Part shown: piece after piece, positions 25,127 through 37,100 of the stretch
Layout: every line of letters begins with the position of its first letter
Numbering within the stretch: position 1 is the stretch's first letter
Source of the DNA: Aristolochia californica
Taxonomy: Eukaryota; Streptophyta; Magnoliopsida; Piperales; Aristolochiaceae
Assembly (NCBI GenBank): GCA_029961685.1
Contig: JARWKL010000016.1
Span: forward strand, 16,994,157 to 17,058,156
Reading direction: 5' to 3'
Length of the DNA stretch: 64,000 nt
The notes under the pieces: generated by a model
Database searches by the model: none
What the model saw: the letters and a program-made list of their open reading frames with translations, nothing else
What the model was told of the DNA's origin: nothing
Translations under genes and position numbers: made by a program

Positions 25127-26279
25127 CTAGATCAAAGGAGTGATGGAGGAGCCGTAATTTGTGACGTCTGGCCAAGCAGAGATTCCCCCTGAGCTCCAGT
25201 AAACTGAAGAATCAGAACCCATGTTTACCACGGAATTATCGTAAGGCATTTGCCAACCCATTTTGTTTCCGATCGTACGAGTCTCTTCCTCCATTTTCAC
25301 GCCCTTCATGATGTCAGCACCCCCGTTTGCACCTAGGTGCAATCCTCCCATGGGAAAGAAGACTTGGAAATCGTTCGACGGACGGGTTTCTTTGAAAGCC
25401 ATACCCATTTTTTGATTCTGAAGAGTGGTGAGGATCGAGGACGCCGATGATCCAACAAGTGAAAAATCAGGCAGGAGAGAGGACGAGGTGACTGATTCTT
25501 GGATGTGGTTAGGGTTAGGGTTGAACCCGGCCTGATAGTCGGCATCGCTCGTGTTGCTGGTTGCGGTTGGGAAGTTCATCCAGAGAGAGTTGAGCTGGGG
25601 AAGATCAAACCCGGAAGAAGAAGATGAGATGGGGACGTTCATGTTTTCTAGGTTGAGGGATGGTAATCTGGACCGGAGAGTGGGAAAGGCCAGAGCAGCC
25701 ATGTCCGATGGAGGAGGAGGTGCGCCTGTCAGACCGTAGACTCCATGCCCGGCGGAAGCATCCATACTAGGAGACGAAGGGTTGGCCGGGAGAGAAGAAG
25801 CATCGCCGGCAGCAGGGCGCCTGACGCGCTTGTTCTTCCGGCAGCCGCCGCCGACGGGGACGTTGCGAAGAGTCCCCCCTCTGGTCCAGTAGCGCTTGCA
25901 GGCCTTGCAGAAGTGCCTCGGCTGGGAGAGGCTGTAGTTGTTGTAGTAACAGAATTTGGTGTTGGAGGAATCGCAACGAGGGCATTTGAGAGGCTGCTGT
26001 TGATCTTGTGGAGATTTCTCCATGAGCTTAGTGGTGGCAGACATGGCAGCAACACCTCTTTGCTCTAGCTGTTGTCAAGGAAAGTCCAAAAAGAAAGAAA
26101 GAGAGTTAAAGGTAAATAAGGAACCAAGATAACAACCCATCACTAATATGCCAATCCAAATGCTACACAACAAAAGGAGCATGTGTAGAATTATTGGCAT
26201 AGAGAGAGAGAGAGAGAGAGGATCCGAAACCGACCTGTGGCCATTCTGTGATGGGCATCTTCTCTGGGTTGCAGAGCAT
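25127..26279 (-). CDS. Dof zinc-finger transcription factor
   Basis: Two exons on the minus strand, 26279-26235 and 26068-25127, encode 328 aa. Exon 1 is only 45 bp ([15 protein letters not shown]). It ends in CAG before GT, and exon 2 starts after ACAACAG with LEQRGVAA. The Dof domain (about residues 42-96) carries the C-X2-C-X21-C-X2-C zinc ligands (C44, C47, C69, C72) in [18 protein letters not shown] and [17 protein letters not shown]. The basic tail [13 protein letters not shown] is a likely nuclear localisation signal. The rest is Ser/Asn-rich, with a C-terminal end typical of Dof activation regions. Dof proteins bind AAAG cores in plant promoters. Subgroup is unclear: [11 protein letters not shown] suggests a DOF1.4-like clade. 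An internal ATG in exon 2 (26044) could give a 305 aa form. Confidence 0.95.
26201..26220. repeat. AG dinucleotide microsatellite in the Dof intron
   Basis: Ten AG units lie inside the 166 bp intron of the Dof gene, close to the donor site. On the gene strand it reads as a CT tract. Confidence 0.95.
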
Positions 26280-26480
26280 CGTCCCTCGCTCAGTAGAGAC
26301 TGATTGGATTGCAACAATGCGTAAGGAGACAGACCTGAAAACTCTACAAAGAGAGATAGGGATTTCTCCTCTTCTGCTTTTCTAGAGAGCGAGAAGAGAT
26401 CAGGTATCGATCGACAGAGATTCCTAGAACGAGATTGAGATCGACAGAGAAGAGCTCACTACTGTTGGGTACATCATACG

Positions 26481-26490
26481 CATATATACC
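26481..26490 (-). promoter_or_regulatory. Candidate TATA box of the Dof gene
   Basis: GGTATATATG on the minus strand lies about 200 bp upstream of the Dof start codon. The interval between them is CT-rich on the gene strand, as usual for plant 5' UTRs. Confidence 0.5.
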
Positions 26491-26499
26491 GAGTTTTAG

Positions 26500-28692
26500 A
26501 TTTCTCGGGTTCTGGGTTGCTTAATGTTAAATTTTAGAACGAGGGAATCCAAATGGGATCGAAAAACGAGGCCGCTGAGCTGAGCTGAGCTGAGAACAAT
26601 CAAATCCCCACTCCTGCTTTATGTATCTATTGTTTGTGAAGGAATGTTAGGTGCACAGCAGACGCTCAAGAGAAATTATTTTCTTCTGCGATGAAGGGTC
26701 CACTTTGGTACGATACCGGCACCTGGCTGCTCTTTCTTCTCTCCTTCGTTTACGGTTTAATTGACTCATCTAGATCATTTCAGACTGATTTATCCAGTTC
26801 ATATCTTCTTCATGGAATTGGCATCCTTGCTCTTTTCGGCACTTGATCGGAGATTTCTCTTTTGAGGCTTCGTTAATCTCTTCTTCTTTCTTATTGTCAA
26901 TCCTAATCCCTATATAAATTGCAAAAGGTTTGCATTAATATCACATGTTATCGGAGTAAAAGATGAACTGATTTATGCATCTTCTACTGTTTCCATGAAC
27001 TTTCCTAATTGACAGTACCAAACAAAAGCATCCATCTGTATCAGAAAATGTCTCTAAGGGTGAATTTACTATGTCACATTCCTGTGAAGTTCTTTGTACT
27101 ATATAGGTTTTTTCTCCTTTGGCAGTCCTTCCATATAAATTCCAAACGAAAGCGACAACACCAGGCATGTGAGTTGGTGTCCAAATCTCATCCTAGACCA
27201 AGACCGAAGCCACGCTTTATGCTCGACGGAGGACCAGAGAGAGAGAGGGAGGGAGGGAGGGAGGGAGTCTGTGCTTAGCTCACTGTGAGAAAAGAAAAGA
27301 GTGAGGTGAGGAGGACAGAACTAAGCAGGCTTTACCTCTCCTGGGTTTTCTTCTCCTTAGAAAACCGTTAAGAAGGGGAAGAGCAGGCAGCAGGCGGGCG
27401 TCTTTGTGTCAGAAAGCTTTGGAATGACCTACAATGGCCGCGCCCATGTGGGCAGCTCATCTCTCCCCCAAATAAAGCTAACATGTTTAAGGGAACATTT
27501 GGATTTTGTAGCTCCCCGAGGGATCTTCTCCTCCTTCCCATAATTATTCCTCATTCCCCTCTTCACTATTTTTCTCGTTATTCTTCGTCTTCCAGCATTC
27601 GACATTAATTAGACTACCAGACACTGGAATCAATGCTTTTACACTAGTTTAATCTTTTTCGCTTGCTGCTCTCTTTAGGTGAATTATATTTTAATGTACC
27701 TGCTTCTGAGAATGCTTAAAAGGAAGAAGTTGAATCAGGACTTTTACTACATGGCTACCACAAGGCTCGTCCTCCTCTGCATGCCACTGGTAAGCAGGTC
27801 GTCCTGCTCGTTCTTCTCCTGTTGCTACCTTACGTCCTACACTGTAAGAAGGAGCACGGGACCCACTTGGTGGCCTGTTCAGATTTTCCGATTAAGAATC
27901 TGGTCCTTTCTGGAGAGAGAGGAAGAGGAGGGAGAGGCTCAGAACCAAAAAGAAAGAAAAGTAAGGTGTGGAAATGTCGGTCAATGGAACGACTGGACGT
28001 GGGTCCGTCCCTCTCTTTCTCCACCCTAAGAGCACAGTAGATGACGAACCAGTTGGAAAAGAAGGGAGAGAGAGAAGGAGAGAGAAGTTTAAAATTTTTT
28101 GCAGAGACCTCACCATTACCCATCAAAGGCTGACCACATTCCTCTCCGGGAAAAACAAACGACAAAGATCTCACTCTTCGTTTTCTTTATCAGCATCTGT
28201 GTATAAAATAAACACAGTTTGATCTGCTATGTGTGGCAACCCAAATGTGCTTAGATTATTTCAACTTTCTTTAATCAATAACTACTGTTTTTTATTTCGT
28301 TCCGTAGCTAATTGATTCAATATCTTTAATCCAAGATGTTCCATCTCAAATCCCTTTCAACCAAGCTTCCCTTCCTCCCCGCCCGCCTGCCTGGTTCATA
28401 TCTAAATTGCACTCATCACTGACTCCTTCCCCACTAGCCATCCCTTCCCCATGGTCCACCTTCCTGTCCAGATTCCCCAAACCCTAATTTCCACGCGGTG
28501 CTCATTGATTGCGTCACCGCACTCACAGATCTTTCCGGCCGCCATTTCACATGGCATCTCATCTTCCATGGAATTTTCAACTGATTCCTTACCCTCTAAG
28601 GGAGGTCTCATCGGAATGTTTCAGACCCTTCCCTGCTTCCACTATCTGTAAGATTTTTCTATAATTTATCACTTAAATACTCCAAGCCATTA
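26500..28692. other. Upstream region of the Dof gene, no gene recognised
   Basis: This probably holds distal promoter sequence of the Dof gene. A short GGGA repeat lies at 27246-27267. Open frames of 66-116 codons around 27680-28220 on both strands overlap each other, lack motifs and are not convincing. Confidence 0.4.
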
Positions 28693-29157
28693 TTATACCA
28701 AGAGAACCATCACCTCATTAGCCACACTCCCGATCTTAAAAACACTTTTTTTTTTTCTTTCTTTCTTTTTCGAACTGTATCGATAGTGTGGCCTCTGTTC
28801 CACTTGCGCCTCGCATGTGCCTGCAACAACTCCACCATTATAAAAATTTGCATGCGAAAGATTATCGAAGATGTTCGGATCATTAACATAATCAAATCCT
28901 GTTCGTTTAGTCATTCGAATGTCTCCGTGTTTGAACGGAAAGAATGCAGTAGATGATGCTGCAGCTAGGTTCGTCCTAGTTGTTCCTGCGTTGCTGTTTA
29001 TGAATAAAATAGGCTTTGATGGTGTTAGAACAGCTTGAAAGTTGAACGCCGAAATGGATATGAGGACCCACTTAACCAAACTCAAATCTGCAGATTGTTG
29101 TTGTATTATTAGACTCTCGATGTGATATGTTCTTGAAGCTCCTGTTGAGGGACATGT
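28693..29157 (-). other. Unidentified open frame of 154 codons, possibly exon or pseudogene
   Basis: The minus-strand frame is open from 29157 (after a TGA) to a stop at 28693. It includes QQQSADLSLVKWVLIS, NLAAASSTAFFPFKHGD, MTKRTGFDYVNDPNIFDNL and ANFYNGGVVAGTCEAQVEQ. The composition looks protein-like until PHYRYSSK. After that it turns into Lys-rich low complexity from an A/G-rich run (about 28749-28774), which could be a decayed poly(A) tail. There is no suitable ATG in frame at the start. A possible acceptor CAACAG lies near 29143. I do not recognise the family. It may be an exon of an unseen gene or a retroposed fragment. Confidence 0.3.
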
Positions 29158-32100
29158 TCACACCTTACCAGTTAAACTTCTTTTCGTCTCCATTGCTTCG
29201 CTAGCAGCTGCCACCGTGAAGTGAGAGAGAGCAGGAGAAAGAATCTGCTTTATCCAGAATAAAGAACAACTGTCGAGTAACCTACAGAGGCCTCAAAGAC
29301 AGATTCCGTCAAAAATAACAAAAAAGAAAGATGGAAAGGTTGCAAATTACAGAGGGGGACTACTACGGTCCAGAAGTTCTTCTTTACAATAGTTTGATCA
29401 ACAATTCATTATCCTTCCTTTCGGGTATGAACATTTCTTTCAGCATCTTTGTCGATGTCTGGTCTGACTTAAATATAATTTTAGAACTTTGCATCTGAAC
29501 TCGGCTTCCGAGATGAATCAATTGAGTCGATTTCTTTGTAATTATCTACTCAGTCCTCGTCTAAACAGATTCTATTCTGCTCAAGGAGAAGGAATATAGG
29601 ATTGCAAACTGTCCCAAGATTCTCAGGTATGGCCAAATCTAAGTTTAAATCTGAATCAATGGCCAGATGCGGTTGATTGGAGCAGCACCGAGTCAAGCAG
29701 CCGAGTCCATGCGCTGTTCGAGATTCAACCTTACATTGCTTTCAGAACCACGACTCTTGAGTCTTCTACCCTCCCTTTCCCGCTTAGCGACGACCCAGAA
29801 TCATTTTTAAAGCTTTAAGAATGTTTTCAGTCAATTTCAGACCAGCGACGCTTGCAGGAGTGGTTAAACAATTGCCTTTAAAGAAAGAAAAAAAAATCTC
29901 GAGTGTCAGTCAGATAATCCCGATCACAAAAGCTTCCGTGGGTTTTCACTGGAACTTAGGAATTGATGTTTTCCATCAACTGGGGTTACTTATGGAGAAG
30001 GAAACGGACTTCGTCAGTCAATCTGAATAGTCAATTTTCAGGGAAAAGGAAACCGGCAGGCAAGCTCCCACACTCATCACCCGAGTGTGCAAGGTGACAA
30101 GCAACGTTTTAAAGCGATGCAGATCGTTTTGTTTGGAGCTCAAAAGGGAAGAGGACCACAAGCAAGTTTTTTTGTTGTTTTAATTGCCATGGCGGAAGAA
30201 AATGGCAGAGGAAACTTGAAGCAATGTCGGAGACAAGTGCAGAGCAGACAAAAGAATAGAGATCGATCTCCTCGTCTTCTTTGCTGCAGCCGATGCTAAA
30301 TCCTTGCAAATGTCCTTCACCTTAAACCATTATGGCTTCTGGTTCTTTCCCAACTGTCCTTTACTTCTTCGTTTCTTCGTTTTCAATTCGTGTTGGAATT
30401 GGTCATTCAAGAAGTCTAAGAGACTTAATCGGACTGTGGATCGATCTAGGTTTACAAACTGGTGGCTAGAATGACTTGGGTTGAGGTCAGCCCTAGCCTC
30501 ACCATCTGTAGTGGGACGGGTTTTTCCTGAACCGTCGGCCATGAGGTCTCACCCTGTGTTCCATCCTTGGATGGGTCTCAGGATGGTGATTTTACTCGAT
30601 TGTACATTTTATAATTCTACACCTTAAAAATGGATATAAAACGAAAAATCTTACCCATATAAGGATTTATTTATTTGCTTGCATATTTTTATCATTATCT
30701 CAGTATTTATACTAGTATTTGAATTTTTTTCTTATGTTTATTATTTTTAATTAAAAAAATAAAGATAATAGCATTGTGATAAATTACAATGGGAGTAAAT
30801 AACATTCTTGTAAATAAAATTTTTCTTTACGGATTTAAAAGATGGGTGCAACTAAGATTGGCGGGATTTGATATTTCACAAACCCAATTAAGGGGAAAAT
30901 CTAGCCTGATCGATTTCCTCTCCCCTTCTTCCATAATGTAGGGAAGATAACCCCTTTCATGTTTGCGGGCATATGAGGAGGGAATCATCACCTTCTTTGC
31001 TTTTCATAGGGAGGGGAGAAGATAGAAGTTTTAGTGCGAAAAATGAGATAATGATCAAATTCTCTTTTTTACTAACTATTTTTGGGAATAATAATAGTCA
31101 AATTCTTTTTTTTTTTTCTTTTCCATGGGATTCAGGGTTTAGGGTTTACGGTTCCAAACAGATCCTAGGTGATCCAAATTTCGAAAGATCCAGGTTAATA
31201 AAGGAGCCCCAATTGTTCAAATAATACAAGATAAGAGAATCCAAGAGGGTCCCTCCTTATTCATCTTTTTGCTAAATTCCACTTAGTCTTTGATAGCTTC
31301 CTCTCCCTCCCCATCATCTCGATTCTTCGCCCAACATGCCTCTCCAGCTAAACCTAATCGGCATTATTTTTATCGATGTGCGACCGATCAACGGCAATTA
31401 TCACCACTAGGCACTATCTAAGTGGTCCTGACCCTTTTGATCTTTATCGATATTCGTGTTCCTGTTGCCCTGGCGTTTTGCTGTGTGGCCCCTCCCCCCG
31501 CTTCAGTCCTCTTCAAATGTGAGACATGATGGGACCCTGTGATTTTGAACGGTCAATCATGGGTCCACCTGAACTGCCATCAAGCAATGAGTAAGAGAGC
31601 CTTTGATGCTTTCTTTCTTCTCTGCACTGTTCATGGAGGATTGTCAAGGAAACAGAAGGGATATGTTGAAAACTCTGAAAACCATTCAGAAAGCTCATTT
31701 AAGGCTAGGCTCACAATTTTGAATTTTTAAATGACTAAAGGCGGATTTTGGATCTCAAATGAGGTTTAGAACAAAGAGTGAAGGTAAGGGATCCTCTCAT
31801 CTGGGTTTCTGTGGTCATCGTTTCACACCCATCAACTCGAATCGCTATGTTGTTTCAGACTGATCGATCGACTGATGGATGGTCTTCTGCCGTTGCTTCT
31901 GGACCTCGCTGTCTGACGACTGATCAGTAACCAGTTTCTATTTCTTGGCCGACCGTGATGCGAGTGAATTGAAGCGACTTACCACCTTAAGATGGATTTT
32001 GAGAAGAAAAATTAAAAAGTCTGGCTTCAGTGTGTCTGGAGAATGAGTTTGATAAGACCGGAAACAGAAGCTGATATTGTCTGGGAGCGTTCAATCTGGC

Positions 32101-32399
32101 GTTGTTTTACCGGTTAGGTCAGACTGGGCGTCTGCTTTTCACACTGGGCTCGATCCAGTTTCTGGAATTCATACCTTTCTGAACCAATGATGTTACCTGA
32201 GGATATACAGAAGAAGACTGTTGAGAAACAAGATTAATTTGCTAATGGTGACATTTGATTATATATTTAACAAAAAACTGAATACACTACAGCAAATTCT
32301 TTCAGCTCTTCCATGGCTTTGTCAAACTGGGTGCGGGAACAAGAGAAAGATAAAAGTTAAAGCAGCTTTGTCATGTGAAACATGACGGCCTGGTTAAAT
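29158..32399. other. Intergenic spacer, nothing recognised
   Basis: No exon chain or transposon protein was seen over this 3.2 kb. The part around 30600-30850 is AT-rich. Short open frames lack recognisable motifs. Confidence 0.4.
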
Positions 32400-33275
32400 G
32401 TATTTTCATCAAAGTGTGAGAAGCAAGGTTGAATGTCTTATAGGACAATATCTTGACATTTTACTTGAACCCAATTGGACCCACTGCTTGTCTATCTTGA
32501 ATCTCAAAATTCTTATAGATAACCCTTATCATGTAATCTACTGATAATGCTTATCTTGTAAATCTATAACCTATAAATACCTATGATTCATTAATGTAAA
32601 GCATGACAAATATTTTTCTTCTCCCTTCCGATTCTTCTAAAAGGTATCTGAATTGCCACCACCAAGTGAACCAACTCCGGGGAAACCTTCGAAAGTTGTT
32701 GACGACTGCAACTGAGCCACCTCTCGGCCTTCCGACTCCTCGCATCGGCAGTCTCAACGAAGATGTGATTCTAAGTCCGCCAAAGTTTGAAACCAGATGA
32801 CGTGCGCAAGGTTGAAGACGAAGTGTACGCCGTATGTGTGAATCTCACACGAACAAAAAAAAAAAAAAGGAGGCACATTGCCCTCAACTCTAATTTGACG
32901 ACTCCACATGTTCCAACTTGATTTACGAGTCTGTGCTCATGGCAGATGGTCAACCAAGCCCCGAGACCTACCTTAGACGCTTCCACTGGTGTCATGAACA
33001 AAGACACAACATCCTATCTTTTGTTAGATGTATCCATACTTGTCACCACCGCCAGCCACTCCTCAATGCCAGCCACGATCATATCTTGCAACCACCACCT
33101 CTTATGCTGATTCCACTTAGCTCTAGATAGTGGCACATCGCACCATGTTACATTTGACTTAAGTAATCTCTTTGTTCACACTATTTATAACGACACTGAT
33201 GACATTGTGATTGGTGATGACACGAGTCTCCCTATTACACATACTAATTCCAAATCTCTCTCTACACAGGGGCAA
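32400..33275 (+). mobile_element. Decayed copia relic: LTR-like leader to protease
   Basis: From about 32400 an LTR-like leader contains TATA-like CCTATAAATACC (near 32570) and CT-rich sequence, with a weak primer-site match GGTATCTGAA near 32643. A decayed gag region follows. At 33120-33270 a clean frame encodes the copia protease segment. Nothing of integrase or reverse transcriptase was found downstream, so the element is 3'-truncated. The left border is a guess. Confidence 0.55.
33120..33270 (+). pseudogene. Copia aspartic protease fragment
   Basis: The frame reads DSGTSHHVTFDLSNL and then YNDTDDIVIGDDTSLPITH. This is the catalytic DSG/A region and following segment of plant copia proteases. 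The catalytic Asp in DSG is intact. Only about 50 codons remain, with no ATG and no open frame of usable length around it. Confidence 0.88.
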
Positions 33276-34147
33276 CACTTTTGTTGGGTCAAACTAAGAT
33301 TGATGTGTATGAATGACTGTCATCCTCAGCCCAATCTTCACCGTTAGTAGCCTTTTTTTGTGTCAATGCCACTTAGTCTGCATGGCATCATTGCGTAAGT
33401 CATCTATCCTATCCAATCCTATCCTAAGGCACATTGTCTTTACTTGAAGCTAAAACCAAACACGTATCCCACTTGTATAAATCAAGTCATTAGATCATAG
33501 AAATAAGGATACAGAGATTGGTTTATCCAAGTTACAAAGATTTTTCTAATTGCACGCTGAGAGTTTTTTTAGAAACCCATGTATAGAGCTAACTTTGATA
33601 TAGTACTAGTTAGTTTTAGAAGCATCTCAAAGTGGCTAGTCCAAGCTAACAAGTCCATTCTCAAGTACAAACTCCATGGCCCGTTCAACATCTGCCAACA
33701 GCTGCTATTCTTTCCATGTTTTCCTTTTCCGTTTTCCCCATCTTTTTTCCCTTTTATGTTTACTACTATGCTAACTTCCTCACATATACAGGTCTTTCAC
33801 GACTAATAACAGTAAGTTTCAATCTGATGAATTCATGTTGCAAGGAAGAATAGGGAGAGAGGATGAGTTGTCAGTGCAAGGCCATGGCAGGAACAAAATT
33901 CATAGGAAAGGGAGAACTGAGCAATCACTAACCAGTGAACGTCAAATCATCAACAAGCAAGGAAATACTGAGAAAAAGGTAAACCACAATGCCAAACTTG
34001 AGGATGAAGTTGAGACCAATGCCAGCAAAATCCCAAATTCCTGATCAGAGGCACTGTAGGATGGCTCTTGTTTGCCAAAATGGAGCAACTCAATTTTATA
34101 GACATTTTTCAAGAGAAGGCACGGCTGACACCTTGTAGGTTTGAAGA
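33276..34147. other. Spacer downstream of SH3P gene
   Basis: No separate gene was recognised. The right part probably includes the 3' UTR of the minus-strand SH3P gene, whose stop codon is at 34148-34150. Confidence 0.4.
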
Positions 34148-37100
34148 CTATGAAACATCTACAGCTACTTTCTTGGAAGGGATCCTTTGACGTCTCTCTA
34201 CATATGCTGAAGGGAACCACCCTGCTTTGCCTTTACATTCTCCTTCTGACCATCCTGTTGGAGAGACCTGATTCAAGAAAAATCAATTGCTGAGAAACAG
34301 AGGAAAGTTCTTTTTTCTTCTAACCAAACCCAATACAAACAGAATTATTTTTCTTTTTCAAAGAGCCTGAACGACACAAGAAAGTCACAAACCATAGATT
34401 ATTGTCAGATACATCACAACCATGGGTACAGTAATGTGGCTCTAAAGATAATTTTGGCTTCAATCAGATGCGACCTTTTTGGAATGCATGCCATAGATTA
34501 CAAGAGAGAGAGAAACATGATGAATTCAACTCTATATGTGGTTGACTATAAAAACAGAAAAACAACAGCTGATTGAAACTACCACTACAGGACAAAACAC
34601 AAATAAAAGATCCAGGATACAGGGAATGTAAGTCCATAAACATCTACCATTGATGTTAACCATCATCTTCGAAGAAAATTAAAAGCAAAGAAGTGTAAGT
34701 GCATAAGAGAATATATATACCAGCCGAACTACGATGTAGTCACCCACAGATAAGCTCAGTTCTTTATCAGATTCAGCATTAAAAGCCTGTATTGCCTGCA
34801 GGAGAAGGGCAGAACTTTGTTTGTTAAGCTTCACTGATATTAACATCCAAATCTTACCTGGGTCCTTCAGCACTAATAAGAAATTACTTGTATCCAAGCA
34901 ATTGAAATTTTATAGCCATGACCTTAATGACAGTACCGTCTTTTTCTACTTTTTAACTATCTTAACAAGCAGGGTTATACTGGAAGCATTTAAAGCAATT
35001 TTCAAATATCCGAACTATATTTTCAGAAATCAGAACCAAACAGAAAATATGTTGGACATCTAACATATTTTTTAAATTCATTCACTTTTTTAATATGCAA
35101 ATTCATTCCCTGCATACAATTTAGTATCACACATATTTTTCATCACCCATTTGTATGATCATATTTGATGTATCTAATCAGGATTCTGATCCATAGACCC
35201 ACCAAATAACAGGATAATGGTCCTATGTGATCATGAAAATTTTCATTTTGTTTACAAACTATGTGAAAATCCTTAGTTTTCCCCCTGCAAATCAATGGAT
35301 TTAAATTGAAGACAAAGAAATAGTTGCTCAAATGTATTTCAATAACAACCTCCATAGTACATTTATATCACCATACAGTAAGAACACTTAATGTCTTTGC
35401 ACTCCAGACCATTTCTGTGTACACATGAGAGAGAGAGAAAGAGGTTTCCGACATACTTCAGCAAGAAAATATGTAGCCTTCTCTGAACTGCTACTAGGTG
35501 GAGGTGTAGGAGCAGCAGGAGGCACAGACTCTCTCCTTTGTTTCTCCGAGACCATCTACAAGCAGATTTCATAGTAAATGACTTATTTTGAGCTCATACA
35601 GAAACAAGTATGACAAAACAAAGAAAATATGTAGGAATCACCTCTGCTTGGATCTGATCTAGGATTGCAGCCACTCTCTGATGATATGTTTTTTCAGCCT
35701 CAACCTTCGAGAATTCAACATTAAGATTGCTTTTTGAAATAGTAAGCCCCATAAATATTATTTTAACTAATTAGGAAGAGATAAAATCTTAGTAAATGCA
35801 ATACCATGGCTACTAGACGTTGGAAAGTTAGCCTCTGTTGTTGGGCCTCAACTGCAGCCAAGGCAACTGCAGCTTCTTTCCCCAAAACCGCCATATTTGC
35901 TTTAAGTTCTTGCATTTTAGATTCAGCTGAATGAAGCTTAGCAGCATTCTCAGAACTAACTAACTCTCTTGCCCTTGCTTGCCTTTTAGAAACCTCAGCT
36001 GCCTATCACATGTTTTACATCAATAGGAATGCATGATAAAGGATCAGGGAATTCAAAAACTTGACTGTAGACACTCACTCAGCAACTTGATTTATTACTC
36101 ACAGTTATTCAAGTTCACCATCTAAGAGCACACCAAGTTGATTCGACCGTTATGGCTTTCAGTGATTTTCTATTTTGTTTTTTATTTTTATTTCTTACAT
36201 CAACTTTGTGCTCCAACTAATACATAATAATAAAATTCCAAATTTTTGTACCTGCAATTCAGCTTCTTGTCTCATTCGACTATATCGTTGAGCAAGATGT
36301 CGAGCATCTTCCAAGGGGACACCATTTACCATTGCTTTTAAAGGCTCTATGATCTGAAAATGATAAACAAGATGTTAAATTATTAGGGAATTATAAGATT
36401 ATGAGATGCCCATTGAAGGAGTCTGTAACTGAAACAAAACCTTTTTGTTTTTAGAATGAGAACAAGCTCTAAATATGTAAGCATAAGATACTGAAGACAC
36501 ATAAAACAAAATCCATATATTTCAAACAAAAATGTAAAGAGTGATTACTATAGAACCAGGCCTAGGAATCGGAGGAAAATGAAGCAGACCTGAGATGACA
36601 ACAATTTGCTTAGATCTTCTTGTTCTTTCTCCACATGAACACGGGCTTCACCATACAGACATACAGCTTTGGCCAGAATTCCGGCACTAGTGTTTTCATT
36701 TCCATATTTCAGGCATTCTTCGGAAAATCTATTCCCTGCATAGCACATAAATAATCCTTATTGCCTACTGATTATGGTACAGTTAATTGCATCTTCCAGT
36801 TGTCTTTCAGAACATCAGGAGCCAGCTGAAAATAAGAATATCACCCTCACCAGCTTCAATTTTTTTAGATCCCAAGGCCACAAATGTGTCACATGCTCGA
36901 ACAGTTTCCTTCTGAAAATCCTGAAATATAAACAAAATAAGGCACCATGAATAACATTAAAATACCAGTCTGAGGGTATTTTAGTTATTTTACATACACT
37001 GATTGATCTGAGCATGGTTCTGATAGATAGATAATTTCATTAAGCTCTTATATTTCAAGTTTCATTCAAATCAGAATTATATTGTATGAGTTATAGGAGT

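Noticed and set aside
25729..26068. Overlapping 107 and 108 codon frames over the Dof domain
   Set aside because: These are other-frame shadows of the GC-rich Dof coding exon.
27679..28222. Possible small genes on both strands
   Set aside because: Frames overlap on both strands, lack motifs and splice context, and composition is biased by GA-rich DNA.
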